Positions 7,841-16,934 of a stretch of 64,000 nt of DNA are shown piece by piece. A program made the translations under genes and the position numbers. Numbering within the stretch: position 1 is the stretch's first letter; the number at the start of each line of letters is the position of its first letter. Source of the stretch: Gramella sp. MAR_2010_147 (GTDB taxonomy: Bacteria; Bacteroidota; Bacteroidia; Flavobacteriales; Flavobacteriaceae); the NCBI RefSeq assembly GCF_900105135.1, contig NZ_LT629741.1, positions 62,001 to 126,000 of the forward strand, written 5' to 3'. The notes below the pieces were generated by a model, which saw only the letters and a program-made list of their open reading frames with translations, did not search any database and was not told the DNA's origin.

Positions 7841-8845
7841 ATGGACGAAGCCAGACAGATTGTAAATGATATTCAAAAAGGAAATATTAAGCCAATTTAT
7901 TTCCTGATGGGCGAAGAGCCTTATTATATAGACCGGATATCAGACTTTATAGAAGAGAATGTATTGTCTGAAGAAGAGCGCGGTTTTAACCAGATGCTAA
8001 TTTACGGAAGAGATACGAACATTGATGAGATTGTAAGTAATGCTAAGCGATACCCGATGATGGCTGAAAGGCAGGTCGTGATCGTTAAGGAGGCCCAGGA
8101 TCTTTCCAGAACTATAGAAAAGCTGGTGGATTATGCAGAGAATCCTCAGCCTACAACGGTTCTGGTAGTTTGCTATAAGTACAAGAAAATAGACAAACGC
8201 AAAAAACTTTATAAAGCTGTAAACAAGACCGGGGTGATTTTTGAAGGAAAGCGCTTATATGAAAATCAGGTAGGAGACTGGATCACCAGAAACTTAAAAA
8301 GTCGCGGGTATTCCATTTCTCCAAAAGCCTCTCAAATGCTCGTGGAATTTTTAGGGACAGATCTTGGAAAGATTGATAATGAGCTGGAAAAGCTTCAATT
8401 AATTTGTCCGGCAGGTACGGTAATAAGCCCCGAGATCATTGAAGAGAATATAGGGATAAGTAAGGACTTCAATAATTTTGAGCTTCGAAAAGCGATTGGA
8501 GAAAAAGACTCTTTAAGAGCTCACAGGATTATAAATTATTTCTCACAGAATCCAAAGGATAATCCAATGGTTGTGACAATATCGTTGCTGTTTTCATATT
8601 TTTCTCAGATACTTCAATACCATGGTTTAAATGATAAATCTAAAGGAGTTGTTGCAAAGCAATTAAAAGTAAGTCCTTATTTTGTTAGTGATTATGTTAC
8701 GGCAGCCAGGAATTATCCTATGAAAAAAGTGAGCCATGCAATTAGTCTGCTTCAGGAAACTGATGTAAAAAGCAAAGGAGTAGGGGCAACTAATATTTCT
8801 CAGGGGGATCTTTTAAAAGAACTTCTTGTAAAAATCATGAATTAG
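7841..8845 (+). CDS. holA: DNA polymerase III delta subunit
   Basis: This is the 334-residue delta subunit of the clamp loader, which opens the beta sliding clamp. The N-terminal domain has IYFLMGEEPYYIDRISDFI and the clamp-binding region (YPMMAERQVVIVKEA). The middle carries LGTDLGKIDNELEKLQL, the characteristic HolA signature, and the C-terminal collar domain ends in LQETDVKSKGVGA. Length and domain order fit the family. It is followed 2 bases later by menA, so the two share a transcript, and it diverges from the nuclease-domain gene. Confidence 0.95.
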   Translation: MDEARQIVNDIQKGNIKPIYFLMGEEPYYIDRISDFIEENVLSEEERGFNQMLIYGRDTNIDEIVSNAKRYPMMAERQVVIVKEAQDLSRTIEKLVDYAENPQPTTVLVVCYKYKKIDKRKKLYKAVNKTGVIFEGKRLYENQVGDWITRNLKSRGYSISPKASQMLVEFLGTDLGKIDNELEKLQLICPAGTVISPEIIEENIGISKDFNNFELRKAIGEKDSLRAHRIINYFSQNPKDNPMVVTISLLFSYFSQILQYHGLNDKSKGVVAKQLKVSPYFVSDYVTAARNYPMKKVSHAISLLQETDVKSKGVGATNISQGDLLKELLVKIMN

Positions 8846-8846
8846 A

Positions 8847-9749
8847 ATGAACAGAATTTCATCCTGGATAAATGCCGCTAGGCTAAGAACCCTACCACTT
8901 TCTATTTCAGGAATACTTGTGGGGAGCAGCATTGCTGCTTATGATGGTCATTTTAATCTGGCAATTTTCAGTCTGGCCTTAGGGACTACTCTGGGCCTAC
9001 AAATCCTTTCCAATTTTGCCAACGATTATGGGGACGGTGTAAAGGGAACTGATAATGAAGATAGAATAGGACCGGCACGCGCCATACAAAGCGGTCTTAT
9101 TACTCAAAAAGAGATGTTCCAGGCAATGATCATTACCGCTGTAGCTACCTTATTGCTTGCGATTTTACTTATTTATGCCGCTTTTGGAAGTGAAAATATT
9201 CTTTCTGCGATCATATTTTTTCTGCTGGGGGTCGCTGCCATCGTTGCCGCCATTAAATATACTGTTGGGAACTCAGCTTATGGTTACAGAGGGATGGGCG
9301 ATATTTTTGTGTTCTTATTTTTTGGTTTGGTAGCTGTCTATGGCTCGTATTATTTATATAGTCATGATCATGAAATAGTTAGTGTGTTTCCAGCTATTTC
9401 AATGGGATTGCTTAGCGTAGCAGTATTAAATTTGAATAATCTAAGAGACCGAATTTCTGATGAAAAAGCGGGAAAGATTACCCTGGTAGTGAAACTGGGA
9501 GATAGAAAAGCAAAAGATTATCATTATATACTCATTTTAGGAGCTTTGTTCTGCCTGCTTATCTATTCCGCGATCACATCATCAGAGCTGAACGATTTTA
9601 TATATGTACTGGCATTCATTCCTTTAATTTTTCATTTAAAACGAGTGGTCACCAATGAAGATCCTAAAAAACTCGATCCAGAATTGAAAATTGTCGCACT
9701 TTCTACCTTTGGAATTGCACTGCTTTTTGCATTAGGTTTAATTTGGTAG
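8847..9749 (+). CDS. menA: 1,4-dihydroxy-2-naphthoate polyprenyltransferase
   Basis: This UbiA-superfamily enzyme (300 residues, eight or nine membrane segments) attaches the polyprenyl tail to dihydroxynaphthoate to give demethylmenaquinone. It starts INAARLRTLPLSISGILVG, typical of MenA. The two Asp-rich motifs are NDYGDGVKGTDNEDR (about residues 57-71), which binds Mg-diphosphate, and NNLRDRISDEKAGK (about 197-210). It is the first of three menaquinone genes here and is coupled to holA. Confidence 0.96.
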   Translation: MNRISSWINAARLRTLPLSISGILVGSSIAAYDGHFNLAIFSLALGTTLGLQILSNFANDYGDGVKGTDNEDRIGPARAIQSGLITQKEMFQAMIITAVATLLLAILLIYAAFGSENILSAIIFFLLGVAAIVAAIKYTVGNSAYGYRGMGDIFVFLFFGLVAVYGSYYLYSHDHEIVSVFPAISMGLLSVAVLNLNNLRDRISDEKAGKITLVVKLGDRKAKDYHYILILGALFCLLIYSAITSSELNDFIYVLAFIPLIFHLKRVVTNEDPKKLDPELKIVALSTFGIALLFALGLIW

Positions 9750-9835
9750 CTTCAACGATAAGTTTAACAAAATTATACGGTGTTGCTTTCGGGATATTTT
9801 TTGTGAATCCTTATTTTTAAATAAAACCTGAAATT

Positions 9836-10516
9836 ATGAAAATCACATTTTACGGTCAGAACAGTCTGGCATTGAAAATAGGAGATATAAATGTTATTGT
9901 AGATCCATTTATTACCGGGAATGACCTTTCTAAAGATAAAGTTGATATTAAAGATATAAAAGCTGATTATATCCTGCTCACACATGCTCACCAGGATCAT
10001 ATCTTGGATGCAGAGGCTATAGCTAAAAATACTGGAGCCGTCATTGTGAGTAATTTTGAAATAGCCAATCACTATGAAGCAAAAGGTTTTGAAATTCACC
10101 CAATGAATCATGGCGGAAGCTGGGATTTTGAATTCGGAAAAGTGAAATATGTGAATGCGATTCACACCAGCTCTTTTCCAGATGGTAGTTATGGAGGCCA
10201 GCCCGGCGGATTTGTGATAGAAGGAGAGCATAAAAACATTTATATCGCCGGGGATACAGCTTTAACGATGGATATGAAGTTGATCCCAATGCATACAAAA
10301 CTCGATATTGCTGTCCTGCCCATTGGAGATAACTTTACCATGGGTGTTGAAGACGCCATCATTGCAAGCGATTTTATAGAATGTGATAAGATCATTGGCT
10401 GTCATTATGATACTTTTGGGTATATCGAAATAGATCATGAAGAAGCTAAAAGGAAATTTTATGAAAAAGGGAAAGATTTGATGTTGCTGGACATTGGAGA
10501 ATCAATAGAATTGTAA
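9836..10516 (+). CDS. UPF0173 metal-dependent hydrolase (metallo-beta-lactamase fold)
   Basis: This is a 226-residue cytoplasmic protein of the UPF0173 family. The zinc-binding LTHAHQDHI (about residues 48-56) is the HxHxDH motif. Further ligands are expected at His in MNHGG, Asp in AGDTALT and His in GCHYDTFG. The reaction is not known for the family; an RNase Z-like or lactonase activity has been suggested by fold only. The TAA at 10514-10516 is followed directly by the menC ATG at 10517, which indicates co-translation with the menaquinone genes. Confidence 0.92.
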   Translation: MKITFYGQNSLALKIGDINVIVDPFITGNDLSKDKVDIKDIKADYILLTHAHQDHILDAEAIAKNTGAVIVSNFEIANHYEAKGFEIHPMNHGGSWDFEFGKVKYVNAIHTSSFPDGSYGGQPGGFVIEGEHKNIYIAGDTALTMDMKLIPMHTKLDIAVLPIGDNFTMGVEDAIIASDFIECDKIIGCHYDTFGYIEIDHEEAKRKFYEKGKDLMLLDIGESIEL

Positions 10517-11551
10517 ATGACGGCATCTTATAAAAAATACATACTCAACTTTAAACGCCCCAGCGGAACTTCCCGGGGCGTTCTTACTGAAAAAGAAACC
10601 TGGTTTTTGAAAATTTCTGACGGGGATAATTTCGGAATTGGGGAATGCGGAATCCTTAGAAGCCTTAGCCATGACGATCGTCCAGATTATGAAGACAAGC
10701 TTAAATGGGTGTGTAATAATATCAATCTTGGAGAAGAAATGCTTTGGGAAGAGCTTCGGGAGTTTCCCAGCATTCAGTTTGGGGTGGAAATGGCTTTTAA
10801 AAGCCTGAATGCCAAAGATCCTTTTCTGCTGTTTCCGTCTGCTTTTACTTTCGGAGAAAAAACTATTCCCATAAACGGGCTTATCTGGATGGGTGATAAG
10901 CAATTTATGAAAGAGCAAATTTCAGAAAAGATCGAAGCGGGGTTTAATTGCATCAAATTAAAAATAGGGGCCATTGACTTTAACACAGAACTTGATCTGT
11001 TAGAATCTATTAGAGAGGATTTTTCTGAAAAGGAGATTGAATTAAGAGTTGATGCTAATGGTGCTTTTACCCCTAAGGATGCACTAAGAAAATTGAATTT
11101 ACTATCTAAATTCCAACTGCATAGTATAGAACAGCCTGTAAAACAGGGACAGATTAATGAAATGGCAAATCTGTGCAGAAAAACACCACTTCCTATTGCC
11201 CTGGATGAAGAGTTAATTGGGATTACAGATGTAACAGAAAAAGAAAACCTCATACAAACAATAAAACCTCAGTTTGCTATTTTCAAGCCCAGTTTGATCG
11301 GAGGTTTTAGAGGAACTGAAGAATGGAAAAATATCTGTGAAACCAATGATGTACAATGGTGGGTCACCAGTGCATTGGAAAGTAATATTGGGTTGAATGC
11401 AATTGCACAATATACGTTTACCCTAAATTCTGAGCTACCACAAGGTTTAGGAACCGGAGGTCTATATACCAATAATTTTGAGAGTCCGTTAGAAGTTTAT
11501 AACGGGAATATCCAATACAATCCTGCGAAAAAGTGGGAGATTAATTTTTAG
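10517..11551 (+). CDS. menC: o-Succinylbenzoate synthase
   Basis: This enolase-superfamily enzyme (344 residues) dehydrates SHCHC to o-succinylbenzoate in menaquinone synthesis. It shows the catalytic KxK in CIKLKIGAIDF, metal ligands in LRVDANGAF, EQPVKQ and LDEELIG, and the second catalytic Lys in AIFKPSLIGG, so the active site is complete. It begins at the base after the stop of the UPF0173 gene and ends 7 bases before the CPBP gene, so the three form an operon. Members of this superfamily can also racemise N-acylamino acids, but the menA/menE context supports MenC. Confidence 0.95.
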   Translation: MTASYKKYILNFKRPSGTSRGVLTEKETWFLKISDGDNFGIGECGILRSLSHDDRPDYEDKLKWVCNNINLGEEMLWEELREFPSIQFGVEMAFKSLNAKDPFLLFPSAFTFGEKTIPINGLIWMGDKQFMKEQISEKIEAGFNCIKLKIGAIDFNTELDLLESIREDFSEKEIELRVDANGAFTPKDALRKLNLLSKFQLHSIEQPVKQGQINEMANLCRKTPLPIALDEELIGITDVTEKENLIQTIKPQFAIFKPSLIGGFRGTEEWKNICETNDVQWWVTSALESNIGLNAIAQYTFTLNSELPQGLGTGGLYTNNFESPLEVYNGNIQYNPAKKWEINF

Positions 11552-11558
11552 ATAAAAT

Positions 11559-12500
11559 ATGTTTATAGCACAGGCTTTTAAATTTAAGCACGATTTCTGG
11601 AGGTATATTATTGGAGTTGTCATGGTACTTGCCGGGGTTTTTGTAGGTCAAATTCCGTTAACGGCAGCTTTATTTATGGAGCTTGGTGTGGCAGAAACTG
11701 TAACTCTTACAGAGAGTGAGATGATGACCGTTTTAGATTCTAACTATTTCCTTTTTCTTATGTTGCTGTCTTTTGCGGTGGCTTTGGTCTTTCTTTTTAT
11801 CGCCGTAAAGCAGGTTCATGGACAAACTTTACGCTCTCTCACCACTTCAAGGAGTAAAATAGATTGGAGTCGATTCTGGTTTGCATTTGGACTCGTAGCT
11901 GTATTTATTCTTCTTACCACCGTTGGAGATTATTATAGCAATCCGCAGGATTATCAGTGGAATTTTGAATTAAAACCCTTTCTAATTCTATTGGTAGTAG
12001 CCGTATTATTTGTTCCTCTACAAACCAGTTTTGAAGAGTATTTCTTTAGAGGATACCTAATGCAGGGAATTGGTGTGCTAGGGCGTAATCGCTGGCTCCC
12101 GTTAATTATCACTTCCGTTATTTTTGGCGGACTTCATTTTTTTAATCCGGAAGTGACAAAATTGGGTAATATCATAATGGTTTACTACATAGGTACCGGT
12201 TTTATGCTGGGTATCATGGCATTAATGGATGAAGGTATTGAACTTTCTCTAGGTTTTCACGCAGCAAATAACCTTTTAACCGCGCTACTTGTTACTGCAG
12301 ACTGGACCGCTTTTCAGACAAATTCCATATTTAAGGATGTTTCTGAACCTTCTGCCGGTTGGGATGTATTAATTCCTGTATTGGTTATCTATCCGCTATT
12401 TCTTTTCATTATGGCAAAAAAATACAAATGGTCTAACTGGAAGGAAAAATTATTCGGAAAGGTAGAGAAGCCTGAGATCATCCAGGCTCAGGATTATTAA
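11559..12500 (+). CDS. CPBP-family intramembrane metalloprotease
   Basis: This is a 313-residue polytopic membrane protein of the CPBP (CaaX protease and bacteriocin-processing) family. The diagnostic motifs are all present: EEYFFRGYL (EExxxR), then FGGLHFFNPE (FxxxH-like), then LGFHAANN (HxxxN-like). Several hydrophobic helices flank them, and the last 25 residues are cytoplasmic. These are glutamate-dependent intramembrane proteases; the substrate here is unknown. It follows menC by 7 bases, a placement seen for CPBP genes beside quinone genes, but I do not infer a role in menaquinone synthesis. Confidence 0.93.
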   Translation: MFIAQAFKFKHDFWRYIIGVVMVLAGVFVGQIPLTAALFMELGVAETVTLTESEMMTVLDSNYFLFLMLLSFAVALVFLFIAVKQVHGQTLRSLTTSRSKIDWSRFWFAFGLVAVFILLTTVGDYYSNPQDYQWNFELKPFLILLVVAVLFVPLQTSFEEYFFRGYLMQGIGVLGRNRWLPLIITSVIFGGLHFFNPEVTKLGNIIMVYYIGTGFMLGIMALMDEGIELSLGFHAANNLLTALLVTADWTAFQTNSIFKDVSEPSAGWDVLIPVLVIYPLFLFIMAKKYKWSNWKEKLFGKVEKPEIIQAQDY

Positions 12501-12549
12501 GAAAGATCTTTTATTGGTTAAAACTTATGATCTGTAAAATGCTTGAGAC

Positions 12550-12576
12550 GCAACCATTTAGCATTTTGTGTATCTA
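12550..12576 (+). promoter_or_regulatory. Candidate ECF-sigma-type promoter of the LVIVD pair
   Basis: CGCAACC (12549-12555, -35-like AACC) is followed about 15 bases on by GTATCTA (12570-12576, -10-like). Start of transcription would fall a few bases before the ATG at 12594. The site overlaps an 8-bp inverted repeat, AAAATGCT/AGCATTTT (12536-12567). Confidence 0.5.
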
Positions 12577-12593
12577 GTTAGAAACTAACCAAT

Positions 12594-13100
12594 ATGAAGA
12601 AGATCCTTCTTTTACTCTTTATTAATATTTTATTTCAGTCGTGCTGGCTCCATCGTAATGATGAGCCAGTAAGTACAGATTCCCATCAGAGTTCTTTTGA
12701 ACCGGTTACTCTAAATAGGGAGACCTTTGAAAGTACAATCTCTGTAAGTGCTCCAAGACAGATCGAGGAAGCAGGCAAAATCTATGTAAACGGGGATATT
12801 GTTTTTATTAATGAACTTAATAAAGGCTTTCATGTATTGGACAATCGTGACCCAAAAGATCCGGTAAATATATCCTTCATAGAAATTCCTCTGGCTACAG
12901 ATCTCGCAATTAGAAACAATACAATGTATGTTCATCACGCCGTAGATCTCGTCGCTATGCGATACAATACAACCTCAATAGAGATATTTCACAGAGAAAA
13001 GAATGTGTTCCCAAGACTCAACTCTCCCGACGGTTTTCTGGCTGAAGATTTTGATGTGGATGAGAACCAGATAATAATAGGATATCAACCCGTAAATTAA
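12594..13100 (+). CDS. LVIVD-type lipoprotein, first of a pair
   Basis: This is a 168-residue lipoprotein with signal MKKILLLLFINILFQSC (Cys17). The mature part contains one clear LVIVD-like blade, YVNGDIVFINELNKGFHVLDNRDPKDPVNI, the beta-propeller repeat in which a strand is followed by xVLDxSNPxxPxxx. A second, weaker blade follows (MYVHHAVDLVAM). At 168 residues it is too short for a closed propeller, so it may act together with the next gene product, which starts 6 bases after its stop. Function unknown; surface exposure is inferred from the lipoprotein signal. Confidence 0.85.
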   Translation: MKKILLLLFINILFQSCWLHRNDEPVSTDSHQSSFEPVTLNRETFESTISVSAPRQIEEAGKIYVNGDIVFINELNKGFHVLDNRDPKDPVNISFIEIPLATDLAIRNNTMYVHHAVDLVAMRYNTTSIEIFHREKNVFPRLNSPDGFLAEDFDVDENQIIIGYQPVN

Positions 13101-13106
13101 GACAAT

Positions 13107-13847
13107 ATGAAAAAGTTTCTATTATCAATTTTGTGTGGTTTCTTAATTTCGTGTAGTACCGAAAATGCCGGTGGACCTAGTGGAGATGCGAAGGGAGATG
13201 GAGTGGGTGGTTCTCTTGCACGTTTTACCCTTGCCGGTGAATATTTATATACCGTAGATAACCAATCTCTCAGGATCTTTGATATCAGTAACCGGGATAA
13301 ACCTGAATTTGTGAATGAAAAATATATTGGATTTGATATAGAAACGCTTTACAGTTTAGGGGAGCAACTCTTTGTAGGTAGCAGACTTGGAATGTTTATT
13401 TATGATATTTCAGATCCCGAATTCCCTTTGCAGCTAGCAGAAGTTGAACATGTTAGAAGTTGCGATCCTGTGGTTTCTGATGGGACATTTGCTTATGTGA
13501 CCTTACATACCAGCACTTCATGTGAAGGTAAGGTGAATCAGTTAGAAATCTATAATGTAGAGAATCCAATGGCTCCTCAATTACTGAATACCGTGAATAT
13601 GGATAGACCTATAGGTTTGGGGCTTTATGGCGATAATTTATTAGTGACTGATGAAGGCGTTGTACGAATTTTTGATGTTACAAATCCTGCCATGCCAGAT
13701 TTATTGGGTGGGATACCCGTAGATGCTTTTGATTTAATTATTAAAAATGATCATTTGTTCGTAATTGGTACGGAAGGCCTTTATCAATACGCGTTAAATG
13801 CGGAAAAGGTTGAAGAATATGAAAATCTTAGTGCATTCACTTTTTAA
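13107..13847 (+). CDS. LVIVD repeat lipoprotein, second of a pair
   Basis: This is a 246-residue lipoprotein with lipobox LISC (Cys16) and a Gly-rich linker (residues 20-33). Four to five LVIVD repeats follow: LRIFDISNRDKPEF, MFIYDISDPEFPLQ, LEIYNVENPMAPQL and VRIFDVTNPAMPDL, about 45 residues apart. A pair CDP/SCEG (Cys about 111 and 127) might form a disulfide. It is co-transcribed with the preceding lipoprotein. Propellers of this type are thought to bind partners on the cell surface; none is known here. Confidence 0.88.
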   Translation: MKKFLLSILCGFLISCSTENAGGPSGDAKGDGVGGSLARFTLAGEYLYTVDNQSLRIFDISNRDKPEFVNEKYIGFDIETLYSLGEQLFVGSRLGMFIYDISDPEFPLQLAEVEHVRSCDPVVSDGTFAYVTLHTSTSCEGKVNQLEIYNVENPMAPQLLNTVNMDRPIGLGLYGDNLLVTDEGVVRIFDVTNPAMPDLLGGIPVDAFDLIIKNDHLFVIGTEGLYQYALNAEKVEEYENLSAFTF

Positions 13848-13971
13848 GTTTTAAACAATTTAACAAGCTTTCCAATCGCCTGATATCCTAAATGTTTCAG
13901 AAGATGTTTAAGAATTTCATTGCAATTTGTTAACTTTCAGTAATAAGTTATTGATCAACTTAGTTTGGAAT

Positions 13972-15069
13972 ATGACAAATACATATAAAATACCTGAAAC
14001 CCATCCAGATTTTAGGCTCAATAAAAGACATTTTACAAATGTTGAGCTTAGACAGGTGGCTTACAGTTATATCAAAGAAGGGGAACCTTTTGAGCAACAA
14101 ATAGGGGATTTTTTATTAGACTGGTTAAAACCAACGTCTTATATAGAGGTACATACTTCAGGTTCTACCGGTACACCTAAAAAAATACGTCTGGAAAAGC
14201 AGCATATGATCAATTCTGCTTTGGCAACTTCAAAATTCTTTAAATTACCAGCACACACGACCGCTTTGATGTGTCTTCCTGCTGAATATATTGCGGGCAA
14301 AATGATGCTTGTTAGGGCGATGTTTCTAGGCTGGCATTTAGATACCGTACCACCTTCTTCAAATCCTTTAGATCGGGTCTTTAAGGTTTATGATTTTTCT
14401 GCAATGACGCCTTTTCAATTAGATAATTCCATAGCAAGGTTACATCTCGTTAAAAAAATGATCATTGGTGGCGGAGCTGTTTCACCGCGTCTGCGAAAAA
14501 TGCTAAGAGACGTAGATTCGGTTTTATTCGAAACCTATGGCATGACAGAAACCTGCAGTCACATAGCCGCAAAAAAACTCAATCCGGAGAAAAAGAAAAA
14601 AAATGAGCGACCCTTCAAATTAATGCCAAATGTAAGTATAGCTCAGGATGATAGAGGTTGTCTAATAATTAAAGCTCCAAATATTCTGGACGAAGAAATT
14701 ATTACCAACGATGTGGTGGAGATCATTACATACAAGAAATTTCTTTGGAAAGGCAGGTATGATAACATTATAAACTCAGGAGGTATTAAGTTATTTCCAG
14801 AGCAGATCGAGCAAAAGTTGAATAAAGTGCTTGATCGTCGGTTTTTTGTTACTTCCATGCCCGATGATTCCCTGGGTGAGAAGCTGATCCTTTTCGTAGA
14901 AGACGATTTTTCAGAAGAGACTATAGATCAGCTTAAAGAAAAGATCGATCATATTAAATCTTTAGATAAATATGAAAAGCCAAAGAAAATCTATCTTATA
15001 GAAAAATTTGAAGAAACTCCCAATGGCAAAATTCACCGCGAAAATACGCTGAAAAGTAAGGTGAGTTAA
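13972..15069 (+). CDS. menE: o-Succinylbenzoate-CoA ligase
   Basis: This is a 365-residue AMP-forming acyl-CoA synthetase, short like other Bacteroidota MenE proteins. The P-loop-like HTSGSTGTPKKI (about residues 62-73), the YGMTETCSHIAAKK block and the C-terminal Lys in ETPNGKIHRE are visible. In this pathway it would activate o-succinylbenzoate for MenB. I chose the ATG at 13972, because the preceding in-frame TTG at 13927 adds 15 residues unlike the family. Separation from menC by the CPBP and LVIVD genes suggests that the latter were inserted into an older men cluster. Confidence 0.93.
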   Translation: MTNTYKIPETHPDFRLNKRHFTNVELRQVAYSYIKEGEPFEQQIGDFLLDWLKPTSYIEVHTSGSTGTPKKIRLEKQHMINSALATSKFFKLPAHTTALMCLPAEYIAGKMMLVRAMFLGWHLDTVPPSSNPLDRVFKVYDFSAMTPFQLDNSIARLHLVKKMIIGGGAVSPRLRKMLRDVDSVLFETYGMTETCSHIAAKKLNPEKKKKNERPFKLMPNVSIAQDDRGCLIIKAPNILDEEIITNDVVEIITYKKFLWKGRYDNIINSGGIKLFPEQIEQKLNKVLDRRFFVTSMPDDSLGEKLILFVEDDFSEETIDQLKEKIDHIKSLDKYEKPKKIYLIEKFEETPNGKIHRENTLKSKVS

Positions 15070-15081
15070 ATACAACATTAC

Positions 15082-16413
15082 ATGAAAAAAATACTTCTGC
15101 TGTTAGTGCTCATATTTACAAATATAGCACAGAGCCAGATTCTTGCTGAACGAGAAAGGTCTAAAATTGTAGATCAAATACTTGATGAACGGTTTAACGA
15201 GGTGCTACCAGACCTTATGGACAGGACCGGAATTGATATGTGGATTTTGATCTCCCGCGAATATAATGAAGACCCGGTATTAAGAACCATGCTTCCATCT
15301 ACCTGGTTAAATGCGAGAAGAAGGACAATTCTGGTTTTTAACCGGGATAAGTCTCAGGATACACTCGAGAAACTGGCGATTGCCAGGTATAATATTGGGA
15401 AAAATATAGATTCGGCCTGGGATAAGGAGAAACAGCCAGATCAATGGGAAGCTCTTGTTGATATTATAAAAGATAGGGATCCAGAAAAAATAGGTCTCAA
15501 TATTTCAAAAAACTTTGGGATTGCAGATGGATTGGTAAAAACCGATTTCGATGAATTTACTGCTGCATTACCAGATGAGTATAAGAACAGAATCATATCT
15601 GCCGAAGATCTTGCAGTAGGTTGGATCGAGACAAGAACTTTCCGGGAGATGACGATTTATAGTTCTTTGGTAGCACTTACTCATGACATTATTGATGAGG
15701 CATTCAGTTCAGGAGTGATCCAGCCAGGGGTGACCACCACGGATGATGTGGTATGGTGGATGCGACAGAAAGTTACAGATCTGGGGTTGGAAACATGGTT
15801 TCATCCCACCGTGGATATTCAAAGAAATGAAGAAAAGCTAGTAGATCATATCACCGCTTTTTCAAACGATAACGGAAGTTCTGTAATTCTGCCAGGGGAT
15901 TTGCTGCATTGTGATTTTGGGGTTACCTATTTGGGATTAAATACAGATTGTCAGCAAATGGCCTATGTACTTAGGGAAGGGGAAGTAGAGGCGCCTGAAT
16001 TTCTTCAACAGGCTTTTAACAGGGGAAATGAACTTCAGGATATTCTTACTTCAAATTTTGAAACCGGATTAAGCGGAAATGAAATATTAAGTCGAAGTTT
16101 AGAAGAAGCAAAAAATAAGGGATTAAAAGCTTCCATATATACACATCCTCTTGGTTTGTATGGGCATTCTGCAGGGCCAACTATTGGAATGTGGGATCAG
16201 CAGGACGGCGTTCCGGGAACTGGAGATTACTCGTTATTTGAAAATACGGTATATGCAATAGAGTTAAATACGGAGGTGGAAATTCCCGAATGGAATAAAA
16301 ATATCAGGATCATGCTGGAAGAAGCAGGGTTTTGGGGCGAAAATGGGTTTAGATATGTAAATAAAAGGCAAAGGAATCTTATGCTAATTCCTTCGGAAGA
16401 AGCTGAAAACTAA
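15082..16413 (+). CDS. Secreted M24-family metallopeptidase (Xaa-Pro aminopeptidase-like)
   Basis: This is a 443-residue pita-bread metallopeptidase with a cleavable signal (MKKILLLLVLIFTNIAQSQ). The dimetal ligands are in HCDFGVTYLGLNTDCQQM (two Asp), GHSAGP (His), AIELNTEVEI (Glu) and IMLEEAGF (Glu), so the site is complete. The N-terminal creatinase-like half (residues 25-190) fits an aminopeptidase P-like protein. It is likely periplasmic and active on proline-containing peptides. It starts 12 bases after menE and probably reads through from it. Confidence 0.92.
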   Translation: MKKILLLLVLIFTNIAQSQILAERERSKIVDQILDERFNEVLPDLMDRTGIDMWILISREYNEDPVLRTMLPSTWLNARRRTILVFNRDKSQDTLEKLAIARYNIGKNIDSAWDKEKQPDQWEALVDIIKDRDPEKIGLNISKNFGIADGLVKTDFDEFTAALPDEYKNRIISAEDLAVGWIETRTFREMTIYSSLVALTHDIIDEAFSSGVIQPGVTTTDDVVWWMRQKVTDLGLETWFHPTVDIQRNEEKLVDHITAFSNDNGSSVILPGDLLHCDFGVTYLGLNTDCQQMAYVLREGEVEAPEFLQQAFNRGNELQDILTSNFETGLSGNEILSRSLEEAKNKGLKASIYTHPLGLYGHSAGPTIGMWDQQDGVPGTGDYSLFENTVYAIELNTEVEIPEWNKNIRIMLEEAGFWGENGFRYVNKRQRNLMLIPSEEAEN

Positions 16414-16424
16414 AAATTGGTGGC

Positions 16425-16847
16425 CTAATAACCCATTTTCATCAAATAGTCTGCGGAATGTTTTCCGGAGCCATAAAAGATGAAAAAAATGGTAAATGCA
16501 GATACTACCAGTGCCAGGATAAGATTAGGGACCATCATAATTCCAAGGAAATTAATGAGAATCGCTCCAAGAAGAATTGGTATTTGAACTATGAGAGCCC
16601 ATCTGGTAAGAAGTCCAAAAGCAATTAGGATTCCGCCTACAAGATGTGCCGAAGCTACATAATGAACAACTAACATAGTCCCGCCAAAACCTCTAAGTGG
16701 TTCAATTAATTCTACCAGGGTTTCAGTTTGAGAAATAAAATTGATCCCCTTAATAAAAAAGAAAACACCCAGAGCTACCCTTAAGACATCTAACCAATAG
16801 TACGTATGTGCATTGGCCCATTTATTAAGTGATTTGATGCTTAACAT
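16425..16847 (-). CDS. DoxX-family membrane protein
   Basis: This is a 140-residue inner-membrane protein with four hydrophobic helices (about residues 20-38, 55-80, 85-105 and 108-128). VALGVFFFIKGINF and SAHLVGGILIAFGLLTRW match the DoxX/DoxD family pattern. The family is loosely linked to thiosulfate:quinone oxidoreductase and oxidative-stress responses, but no specific activity can be assigned. It converges with the M24 gene, with only 11 bases between the stops. Confidence 0.9.
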   Translation of the reverse strand: MLSIKSLNKWANAHTYYWLDVLRVALGVFFFIKGINFISQTETLVELIEPLRGFGGTMLVVHYVASAHLVGGILIAFGLLTRWALIVQIPILLGAILINFLGIMMVPNLILALVVSAFTIFFIFYGSGKHSADYLMKMGY

Positions 16848-16934
16848 AATGAGAAAATTTACATTAATTTACTAAAAATCAATGTAATACAGAGCGATTG
16901 AGTCTGAAAATATTATTTTTTATGTGCCTTTTGG

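Noticed and set aside
10774-11253. A 159-codon open frame antisense to menC
   Set aside because: It follows from the codon use of menC on the other strand; no motif, start signal or family resemblance.
12594-13847. Single LVIVD gene split by a frameshift
   Set aside because: Each frame has its own start and lipoprotein signal with Cys, so these are two genes, not a broken one.
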